From: Anaeromyces robustus
Taxonomy: Eukaryota; Neocallimastigomycota; Neocallimastigomycetes; Neocallimastigales; Neocallimastigaceae
Direction of reading: 5' to 3'
DNA: 27,500 nt
Assembly: GCA_002104895.1 (NCBI GenBank)
Contig: MCFG01000037.1
Location: 232,501-260,000, forward strand
Below the pieces are notes generated by a model. It made no database searches, was not told the origin of the DNA, and worked only from the letters and a program-made list of their open reading frames with translations. Position 1 is the first letter of the stretch. Each line of letters starts with the position of its first letter. The position numbers were made by a program, and so were the translations under genes. Positions 1 through 10,300 of this stretch are shown here, piece after piece.

Positions 1-482
1 GTTGTTGTTGTTACTTTAGTCTTTGTGATTATTGTTGTTTTTATAATATCTTTCTTTGGTATTATTATTGTTTTTACTTTTGGTTCTATTAATGTTTTAT
101 GAAGTACTGCTTTAAATCTTTTCTCAAAAGATTTATTTATATTTTCATTTTGTAATAATTGATTCTCTTCTTCTTCCATAATACAGCATTGATAATTTGA
201 ATTACCTGGACATGAACCAGGATATAATGTACCTTTACATTGACTAGATTGCATACATATACCTTTTAAACCATTAGCATAGCAATCCCTTTTAACACAA
301 CAAGAATAATCGCTTGAACATTCATCATTAATAAAAATATCGCCTACTGTTTCACAATCTTTTGCTGGTATACAAATTCCACTACCATTTAAACATGGGT
401 TATTTACTTTAGCGAAACTTTCAAAAAAATTAATTGCAATATTCAATAATAGTATAATAAATTTTAATTGTGAGTAATACAT
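1..482 (-). CDS. Secreted cysteine-rich protein, 5' part only
   Basis: The frame is open from an ATG at 482-480 to the window edge, giving 160 codons without a stop; the rest of the gene lies outside. Residues 1-24 look like a secretion signal: a hydrophobic stretch ending around Ser-Phe-Ala. Two similar six-cysteine modules follow. Module one has Cys30, 37, 43, 55, 61 and 62; module two has Cys67, 76, 82, 91, 99 and 100. Each ends in a Cys-Cys pair, and module two carries a Cys-Pro-Gly motif before it. Small modules of this pattern are known in front of secreted fungal hydrolases, but the catalytic part is not visible here. After the modules come an acidic run (four Glu) and a Lys/Thr/Ile-rich stretch ending in Thr repeats, which resembles an extracellular linker. 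Secretion is well supported; function is unknown. The gene has the same orientation as the protease upstream. Confidence 0.75.
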   Translation of the reverse strand, partial: MYYSQLKFIILLLNIAINFFESFAKVNNPCLNGSGICIPAKDCETVGDIFINDECSSDYSCCVKRDCYANGLKGICMQSSQCKGTLYPGSCPGNSNYQCCIMEEEENQLLQNENINKSFEKRFKAVLHKTLIEPKVKTIIIPKKDIIKTTIITKTKVTTT

Positions 483-621
483 TGTAAAAGGACTAAAACA
501 TTACAATAAAAAAAATATAATTAATAATATTTTTCATTATTATTTTATTATAATGATTTTATTATAATAAAAGAAAATAATAATATTAGAAAAAAAAAGT
601 CAAATATTACATTTCACTTCA

Positions 622-655
<34 letters not shown>

Positions 656-1512
656 AACATATAATTTAATCTTAATAAATGTTTTATGATTATCCAAACT
701 AATTTTTTATTTCATTTTATTTTAATTATATATAATTCAATAATTAAGAATTGTAATTAAATAATTTATTTAATAAAATTATTTGTTATAAATCCATTTG
801 AAATTTATTTCATTAACCTTAATTTTTTTTGTTATTAAAAACTTTATAATTATTATTTTTAAATAAAATAATTTTATATTTTTATTATATAATAACCTTT
901 AATTGTATAATTAAAAATATAATAAACTTTAAAATATATATTGTCATGTAATTATAATATTTAAAATTTGGAATATTTAATTAAACGAAACTCTGTCAAT
1001 TTCAATTTTAAAAAAAAAAAAAAAAATCAAAAATATATATATATATATATTTTCAATTTAATCAATGTGTATACCGTATTACCATTGAATATTAATTATT
1101 TTTTAATATAATTTATTATTGAAAAAAAAAAAAATTACTGAAAAAATAATTATTATTTCATTAAATTTTTCATCATTATTAATTAATTATTAACTATTAT
1201 TGTTATTGTAATTGTTATTATTTTGTTATTATTGTTGTTATTATTATTGTTATTATTATTATTTTATTAAATATTTAATTATAAAATAATTATTAAAAAA
1301 TAAATATATTTTATATTTTATATTATTAAAAACTCTAAATTTTATATTTAAACTCTATAATATAATTTATTTTTCAAATATTAATTTTACTAAATATTTT
1401 ACAATCTAATATTATTAATACATTTATAAAAAAAAGTAATTTCTATTACATGTATTTATATTTATATATATAAATATTAATAAAATAATTACTAATTAAT
1501 TATGTAAATTTT
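483..1512. other. A/T-rich spacer between two minus-strand genes
   Basis: The stretch holds the 3' flank of the protease gene and the presumed promoter of the cysteine-rich gene. It is almost pure A/T, with (ATT)n near 628-652, short A runs and a TA run near 1033-1050. I see no gene, RNA or clear regulatory motif. Confidence 0.7.
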
Positions 1513-3216
1513 TTAAACTGAATTTAAAAAGCAGACACCATAATTACTTTGGCATCCAGTAGAGCAATATTCATTAGTAGTACCACAACGACCATTATAA
1601 GAGCAACATTCATTATTACTACATTTTTGATTACCAGAATATATACCGCATCCCATATATTTATTATCTTCTGAATAAACAATATGCTTTCCATTGTTTA
1701 TAAATAAAGTAGGATTTTCATCAGGAACATATTGAATAATATTTTTTTCACCTATTCTATTTAAATAGTCAAGCATACTTTTAGTTGTAAATTGAATTTC
1801 TGGATATTCACTCATAATAGTTGCAATAACACCAGCAACCAGTGGAGATGATAAAGAATTACCATAAGTAACAATTTCCTGATTAACATGATTTGCATCT
1901 TGATATCCAACCATAATATAACCTGGAGCATAAACATTAACAACACTTCCATAATTAGAATACATAGCTTTTCTATACATCGTTGGTCTATTACCTAAAA
2001 AAGTAACATTTAAATATTTATTATCAATACCTCCAACACAAATAACATCATCAAAAGCACATGGAAAATCAATAGTATTAGCGCGAGTATTAATTGAAGG
2101 TCTACTATCATTACCAGCTGCAGCAACGAAAACAGCACCTAAATTTGAAATTTCAGCAACAACTTCTTTATAAAGTTTAATTACTTCATCTTCTTCATTA
2201 AGTTTATAATAATCTCCAAAAGAAAAATTAAAAATAGCTTTATGAGGTCTAAATAAATTATTTTTTATATAAAGTAATCCAGTAATTATATTAATATCTT
2301 CTATTTCTGAAATAATCACACCATAAATATTTGCTCTTTTAGCTGAACCATATTTAATACCAGCAGCTGTATCAGCAACTTGAGATCCATGATATCTATA
2401 ATAAACATCATTTGGATCTAAACATATATCATCAGTTTTTGAAGGGGTAACTTTACCTTGAGTAATATTAAATGCACATTTAATAATACGACTATCTTTA
2501 TCAGAAAATTCTGGATGATTAAAATTAAAACCACTATCAAAAATAAATATATCAATATCTTCACCAGATGAACCTGGATAATAATAATTATTATCATATT
2601 GACTAATTAATTTTTCACTATAGTGTCCTTGAGAAATTAATGAAAGATGATTATAAAGAGATTCTCTAATACCAACATTCTTCCATTGTGTTTCTTGTTT
2701 AATTTCATTTTCATCATAATAATTATTTTCACTACGCATTTTAAGTTTACGATTTTGAACACAATCAATAATATTAGGCATGAATTTAACAGTTTCAACT
2801 AAATCAGGAGAAAGGTATGCAATAAGAATAGTTTTATCCTTAAAAGTTGTTACTGGATAAACAAGATTAGAATCTCCATAATCTTGTAAATATTGTTCTT
2901 GCACTTGTCTTTTACTTAAATGAGCATCTTTATTTTCTATTTCTTCTAATTTCTTAATATTACTATATGTATTCTTATTTTCTATTATTAAATTATGAAT
3001 ATCATTAACTAAAGAATTAATCATAATTGTATTATCTTGACGTTTCACATTATTTTGACCTATATCGAATAAAGTATTATTAACAAAAATTATATAATAA
3101 TTATCACCATTGGTAGAATCTCTTGTATATTTTTTACGTATATTTCTTGCTTTTATAGTACTTAGAAATATAGTAATAATACTCAATAATAAAAATATAC
3201 TATTAGTTAATCTCAT
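1513..3216 (-). CDS. Secreted subtilisin-like serine protease (S8) with C-terminal CBM18 chitin-binding module
   Basis: A single intronless frame encodes 567 aa. Residues 1-23 form a signal peptide. Residues about 39-160 resemble an inhibitor_I9 propeptide, which normally folds the enzyme and is then removed. The S8 catalytic residues are visible: Asp227 (FDSG), His276 (HGSQVADTAAG), oxyanion Asn369 (AAAGND) and nucleophile Ser454 (GNSLSSPLVAG). The usual Gly-Thr-Ser around the nucleophile is Gly-Asn-Ser, and the second His of HGTH is Gln; neither removes the triad. Residues 523-562 carry eight cysteines (523, 532, 537, 538, 544, 551, 555, 562) in hevein spacing, which is a CBM18 module. The predicted product is an active extracellular protease held on chitin, either the fungus's own wall or other chitinous material; target and substrate are inferred. 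It lacks introns, unlike the four complete genes to its right. The start is the first Met before the signal peptide. Confidence 0.92.
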   Translation of the reverse strand: MRLTNSIFLLLSIITIFLSTIKARNIRKKYTRDSTNGDNYYIIFVNNTLFDIGQNNVKRQDNTIMINSLVNDIHNLIIENKNTYSNIKKLEEIENKDAHLSKRQVQEQYLQDYGDSNLVYPVTTFKDKTILIAYLSPDLVETVKFMPNIIDCVQNRKLKMRSENNYYDENEIKQETQWKNVGIRESLYNHLSLISQGHYSEKLISQYDNNYYYPGSSGEDIDIFIFDSGFNFNHPEFSDKDSRIIKCAFNITQGKVTPSKTDDICLDPNDVYYRYHGSQVADTAAGIKYGSAKRANIYGVIISEIEDINIITGLLYIKNNLFRPHKAIFNFSFGDYYKLNEEDEVIKLYKEVVAEISNLGAVFVAAAGNDSRPSINTRANTIDFPCAFDDVICVGGIDNKYLNVTFLGNRPTMYRKAMYSNYGSVVNVYAPGYIMVGYQDANHVNQEIVTYGNSLSSPLVAGVIATIMSEYPEIQFTTKSMLDYLNRIGEKNIIQYVPDENPTLFINNGKHIVYSEDNKYMGCGIYSGNQKCSNNECCSYNGRCGTTNEYCSTGCQSNYGVCFLNSV

Positions 3217-3261
3217 TTTTATGTTATTATTTTATTTTTCAATTCATTAAATTATATAAAT

Positions 3262-3305
<44 letters not shown>

Positions 3306-4227
3306 CCATTCTATTTATATATTTTTTATATTAACATTTTATATTCATAGAATTGATTTATAAATTAAAAAATAAATATAAATTAAAATTTATTATTTAA
3401 TATATAAACAATAATTATTATTTAATTAAAATATTGTTATTCTCATAAAAATTTTTTATATAATATTTTAAAGGAGAAAAAAAAAATTAGTCATATATAT
3501 GTTTAAAATAATATATTAAGGTTTTAATATTACATTTAATAAATTAAAAAAAAAAAAAAGGTAATTATCAATTTTGGTAAATTAACCCAAAATATTATAT
3601 AAAAAAAATATATAATTAAACAAAAAAAAAAAAAAAAAACAATAAGAAAACATTAAAATAAATGAAATTGAAAGTTGAATACCAACAATAACCATATTAA
3701 TGATTATTTTATTATTTATTTAAAATAATAAATAACATTTAAATAACATTTAATAATACATTTAATATTAATTTTATATAAAATTTGATAATATTTAATA
3801 TTATTTTTTTAAATAAACTATCACATTTTAAATTTTTAATTTTCGTAATTATATATAAATATTTCATAGTTATATAAAATATATTTAAAATGATTAATTA
3901 TATTTATATATATTAATATCTTTTAAACATAACACCACACTCCCACTACAATTACTACTATTACCATTATTACCATTTCTATTTTTTTTTCAATTTACAT
4001 AATAAAAAAATACTAATTATATTTACATAGTAATACTAAGCCTTTTTAAATGTTATATTAATAATATTTTATATTAATAATGAACTAATCATTGATAAGT
4101 AATTGTAGAAAAAATATTAATATTAATATTTTTATAAATATATTAGTTAAGAATACTAAAAGTATAAAAATGTAAAATTATTAGTTTTATCTATGACTAT
4201 TAAAATTTCGAGCAAGATATAGTTTAT

Positions 4228-4350
4228 AAATATTTTCATATCATATAAAAATATATACATAAAAGTTTAAATATTTTCATATCATATAAAAATATATACA
4301 TAAAGGTTTAAATATTTTCATATCATATAAAAATATATAAATGAAGGTTT
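4228..4350. repeat. 41-bp tandem repeat, three copies
   Basis: The motif AAATATTTTCATATCATATA starts at 4228, 4269 and 4310, an exact 41-bp period. The first two copies are almost identical through the unit; the third diverges near its end. It sits in non-coding DNA. Confidence 0.9.
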
Positions 4351-4634
4351 AAATATATTAAAAAAAAGACTCTTATAAATAAGTCAGATGCTGTGAATCC
4401 CAATAAAATAATTTTTATAGGTTTATTATAATTTTGTAAAAGAAAAAGATGAAAAAGATATATATATAATATTTGAATTAATTATTTATTATAAAAATCT
4501 TTATTGATATATAAACCTATAATAAATACCTATTTTTGTAATTGAAGTATTTTAAAATAATAATTAGTTATTAATATTATTTTTTTTTTGGTACTTGTAT
4601 TAAGAATTCTATGGTAAATATTAAGGATTAGGTT

Positions 4635-4638
4635 AAAA

Positions 4639-4681
<43 letters not shown>

Positions 4682-4761
4682 ATACAAAATAAATATAAGT
4701 AAGTAAATGAATGAAAAATTTTATATCATATTGTAAATTAATTGATAAAATAAAAAATTAA

Positions 4762-4824
<63 letters not shown>

Positions 4825-5339
4825 CAAATTTTATATTTGAATAAAAAAGCATATTAGTAAAATATTGAATGATATTTACAAAGATATTCCATTATTTTTA
4901 TTAAAATCATTAGTTTTAATAAAAGTATTGAAAACTTAAGTTCTCAATACTTTTTATTCTTTTTACGACTGTTAATATTAAGATTGTTTAAAAAAAAAAG
5001 CATCATTTGTTTAATCATACAGTAAAAATATTAAGTATTGATACACTAAATAAATTATTAAAATATATTAAAATTTAAATTTCATATATTTAAAATGTAT
5101 TGATATTATGATCTTGTATTTTCCGCAATTACACCTCATTTATTTATTAATTTATTTGATTATTTATTTGTTTTTTTATTTATTTAATTCTCAATATTTA
5201 TTTATTTTATATTTATTTATTTATTTATTTATTTATTTATTAATTTTTTTATTTTATCAATTAATTTACAATATGATATAAATTTTTTCATCCATTTACT
5301 TACTTATATTTATTTTGTATTTATTTATTTATTTATTTA
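4635..5339. repeat. Long inverted repeat with TAAA-array flanks
   Basis: The left arm has (AAAT)n at 4635-4683, a unique core at 4684-4758, then (AAAT)n at 4759-4823. The right arm is its reverse complement: (ATTT)n at about 5209-5240, the core at 5241-5317, then (ATTT)n to 5339. Read in the same direction, the two cores of about 78 bp differ by two substitutions and one single-base indel. The cores are separated by about 480 bp of unrelated sequence. No transposase or clear target duplication is visible, so it is either a fold-back (MITE-like) element or a local inverted duplication through the TAAA arrays. Confidence 0.85.
4921..4954. repeat. 34-bp near-perfect palindrome
   Basis: The stretch pairs with its own reverse complement at 16 of 17 positions; the only mismatch is A4932 against C4943. 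The centre is AACTTAAGTT. It lies inside the spacer of the long inverted repeat and could extrude as a hairpin. Confidence 0.85.
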
Positions 5340-5613
5340 ATATATATTTATTTAATTTTAAATTAAGTGAATTTATTGTATTCATCATATAGTAAATGTA
5401 ATATTATAATAATATTATAATTGTATTCATCATTTATTTACCATATATAAATTGTATTCATACTTTTATACTTACATATATTTAACAAGTATATAAAAGT
5501 ATATTTCAATATATATATAATTATTTATATATATAATAAATAATTAAAAATTAATTTTGATATCTATGAAAAAAAGTTAATCATAATTTAATTATTTATA
5601 AATTATTACAACT

Positions 5614-5758
<145 letters not shown>

Positions 5759-7117
5759 TGGTTATGTGTAAGTTATAATATATATAATTATATTTAATAT
5801 TTTTTCTGATTTATTAATCGTAATAATTTATATTAATATTACAAAAAATCAATATTTTTTATATTAAATATTTTAATATTTATTTATTATTTTTTTTTAT
5901 TTTTATTATTGTTTTTTGTTTAGTTTTATTTATTTATTTATTTATTCCTTATTTCAACTCATTTTTTATATAATTTAAAAAAAAGAAATATATATTTTTT
6001 TTATTTTATATAAAAGATTCTGATAAAATATCTGACAACTATATAATTGAAAATAATAACATTAATTTAAAATATTTTTATTGATATAAAGAAAAATATT
6101 TAAAATTGTTATTTTTTTCATTATAAAAACATTGACTTGTAAAAAAAAAGTGATAAATAATAGTTTTATGTAAATTATATTGCTTTTAAAATATTTTTTA
6201 ATGATAAACTGATAAACAATAATACAAGTATATTATTTCTTATTTCTGATTCAAGAAAAAGAAGAAACAAAAGCAACAATTATAAATATATTTAATTAAA
6301 ATCAGAATAAACAATATATTTTTTTCATAGTTTTTTATTCTATCAATTTAATTAAATAAACAATACATATTTTTTTATTTTATTTACATTACATTTTAAA
6401 TTAACAGTTAAAACTAATAATATATTTGATTGTATATTTTAAAGTAAAAATATAACTATATTTGAAATTTTTTTAATATACAAAACTTAAAACTTTATAA
6501 TTGATAAACAATATTTTTAATAAGGAATTATAATAATTTACATATACTTTATATATTACTTTTTTTTTTAATAAAAAGTATTCTATCTAAAAAACATTTT
6601 TAATAAACAGTCTATTTTATTTTATTTTATTTTTTAAAATAATCATAATAACAATAATATAATTTTAGAAAAATTATATTTTCAATAGTAAATAATATTA
6701 AAAAAAAATAAACATTTAATAAAATAAAAACTAAATAAATATATAATCAAAACAAAAAATTTTTAAATATTTTTAGGATCAGTATTAAAAGGTAAATAAA
6801 ATATAATGCTTCATTTCTTTTTTTTTTTTTTAAAATTTTTTTCATTATTATATAAAAAAAATAAAGAAAAAAGACAGTACTTTATGTTTACCTGGATGTT
6901 TCGTTATAATAGAATAACAATAATAATAATATAGTAGTAGTAATAATAAATGATAAAATAATAAAAGTAATAAAAATAATAAGATAATAATAATATTAAG
7001 AAGAAGAACAAAGATTATAATAAAATTTATAATAAAAATGATAATAAAAATAAATAATAATAAAAATAATAATAAGTAATAATAAATATAAATATAATAA
7101 AAATATAATATTAAATA

Positions 7118-7157
<40 letters not shown>

Positions 7158-7168
7158 AAATAATAATT

Positions 7169-7222
<54 letters not shown>

Positions 7223-7303
7223 AAATAATAATAATAATAATAATCTTTAATTATTTATTATTTTATTTTAAAATTATTAAAAATATAGTAATAATAAATA
7301 AAA

Positions 7304-10300
7304 ATGGGTATTCCAAAGTTTTTCAGATGGATTAGGTATATAATAAAATATATATTTCTTATATATATATATAATTTATATAATTAACTTTAATAATTAT
7401 AAATTACAAAATTATTTACATAAACTATTAGTGAAAGGTATCCATTATGTAGTCAACTTGTGGAAGAAAATAAAATTCCAGAATTTGGTATTTATATTCG
7501 ATAATTTTATATATATCAATAAATAATAAATTGAATAATAATATTTGTATATTTTTTAAAATTTACTTCATTTAATTAATTTGAAAATATATTTTTCATA
7601 ATTTTATTTAAAAATATATGTTTATAAATAAAATACAATAATAAAAATAAAAACATATAAAATAGATAATTTATATTTGGATATGAATGGGGTTATTCAT
7701 AATTGTTCACATCCTAAAGTAGATGATGCAAAATTTAGAATTACAGAAGAACAAATTTATATTGGTATCTTTCACTATGTTGAAATGTTATTTTCAAAAA
7801 TAAAACCAAAAAATACTTTCTTTATTGCTGTTGATGGTGTTGCTCCAAGAGCAAAAATGAATCAACAAAGATCTCGTCGTTTTCGTGCTGCCCAAACAGC
7901 AATGGAGTTAAAACAGGAAGCTTTATCAAAGGGTGAAATTTTACCAGATGAAGATCCATTTGATTCTAATTGTATTACTCCAGGTACTGAATTTATGGCT
8001 AAACTTTCTGTTCAAATGGATTATTTTATTAAGAAAAAAATAAATGAAGATGCTAGTTGGAAAAAAGTTAATGTTATTTTTTCTGGTCATGAAGTACCAG
8101 GAGAAGGTGAACACAAGATTATGGATTATATTAGGTATTTAAAAACTCTTCCAAATTATAATCCAAATTTACGTCATTGTATTTATGGTTTAGATTCTGA
8201 TTTAATTGTTCTTTCATTAATTAGTCATGAACCACATTTTGCTCTTCTTCGTGAAGAAATTGTTTTTGGTCGTCAAAAGAAAAGTGATAGTGGTAATTTG
8301 TTAAATTTTGAAACACAATTATTTTTCCTTCTTCATACAGCTAATTTACGTGAATATATTAATGCTGAATTTACTATGTTGAAAAATGTAAAAGGATTCA
8401 ACTTTGATTTAGAAAAAATTATTGATGATTTTGCATTAATGACTTTCTTTGTTGGTAATGATTTCTTACCTAATTTACCATCATTAGAAATTAATCAAAA
8501 TGCATTTGGTATTCTTTTTGAATTATATAAAGAATTAGTTCCAACTATTGGTTATCTTCATGATAGAGGAAAATTAAATATTAAAACTTTTGAAATTTTC
8601 ATTGATCATTTAAAGAAATATGAATTAGATGTTTATAAGAGTCAACTTATTGATACCGATTTTATGAATGCTAAAAAGAATAAAAATGTTGATGACAAAA
8701 TGAAATTCAAAATTGGTAAAATAATCGTTTAAATCATTTATTTTTTTATAATATTAAATTATTTATTAATATATATATAAATTAAATATATTATTTTTTT
8801 TTTAAATATTTTTATTCATTTATTTATTTAATCTTTTTTTTTATACATATATATATATATATTTTATTTGGATAAATAAAATAGATATGACACCTTATCA
8901 AGGTAAAATTTTTGAAAAAATAAAGAATGGTTATTTAACTGGTAAAACAGAACCATTATCTTTATCTACATTAAGTAAAAAGAATAAGGAATTTACTACT
9001 ACATTATGTCAAAGAATGGGATTAAATTATAGAAATGACTTAAATCAAAATGGTAATGCTTGTTTAATTATTGATTTTATTAAGAAACCAAAAGAAGAAG
9101 GAGAAGAAAAGAAAGAAGAAGAAGAAGAGAATAAGCAAGAACCAACTCCAGAAGTTTCTTTAAGGGATTGTATGGATGTTATTGCCGAATATGATGCAAT
9201 TAAAAAAGAATTAGATGAAAAAATAGAAAATAGTGATCCATATATTGATCCAGGTTTTATTCAATGGAAAAAAGATTATTATATGACTAAGATGAATATT
9301 GATTATGATAGTGATCAATTAAAAGAAATTGTATACCACTATGTTGAAGGTATTCAATGGGTATTATATTACTACTATGAAGGTATTCCATCTTGGGGAT
9401 GGTTCTTCCCATATCATTATGCTCCAAAGATTTCAGATATTGTTAATATTTCTGATTACAATATCAAATTCGAGCTTGGTGAACCTTTCCATCCATTTGA
9501 ACAACTTATGAGTGTTTTACCATCTGCTAGTAAACAATTAATTCCAGAAGTTTATAGAGATTTAATGATAAATTCTTCATCTCCATTAAGACAATTTTAT
9601 CCAGAAGAATTTTCAGTAGATATGAATGGTAAAAAAAATAGCTGGGAAGCTGTTGTTTTAATTCCATTTATTGATCAAGATATATTAATTACCGAGTTGA
9701 AAAAACTTGAACCTCGTTTAACTGATGAAGAGAAGGAAAGAAATAAATTTAAAGATGCTACTCTTTATAGATATAATGAAAATATTACTACTACCTGCAA
9801 TTCACCACTTCCTAAATACTTCCCAAATATTGCTGAATGTCATTGTCAAGCTAAAGCATTTAAACAAAAAAGATTAACATCCAAAGAAGTTGTTAAAGAA
9901 ATTAGTCAAGACTCCTTATTAGGTAAATCATTATTAGGTGGTTTCCCAAGTTTCCAATCTATTCCATTTACTCCAACATTAGAAGCACATGGTGTTAAAG
10001 TATTTAATAGTGAAAGTCAAAAAGAATCAATTATCTTGAATGTAGTTGATTTATATAAAAATAAATCTGCTGACAATATAGTTATGGAAATGTTATCAAG
10101 ATCAGTATATGTCGATTGGCCTTTCTTATATGAAGGTTATGTAGTTAGTATAATGGATGAAAATTATGAGTATTATTTCAATCCTAATGAAAATAAGATT
10201 CATAAAAATTTGAATAAACGTCCATTATCTGAACGTGATAAGGCTAGTTTCATTCAATCTACACTCACTTTAGAACATAATTATAGTAAAAAAATGGGTG

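Noticed and set aside
4360-4440. Possible tRNA-like patch with GTGAATCCCA
   Set aside because: No acceptor stem, D-arm or anticodon arm could be drawn around it.
8716-8732. Apparent end of a short 351-aa exonuclease, suggesting a split or broken XRN1
   Set aside because: A GT donor at 8716 and AG acceptor at 8884 restore the frame into the second nuclease region, so the gene is intact.
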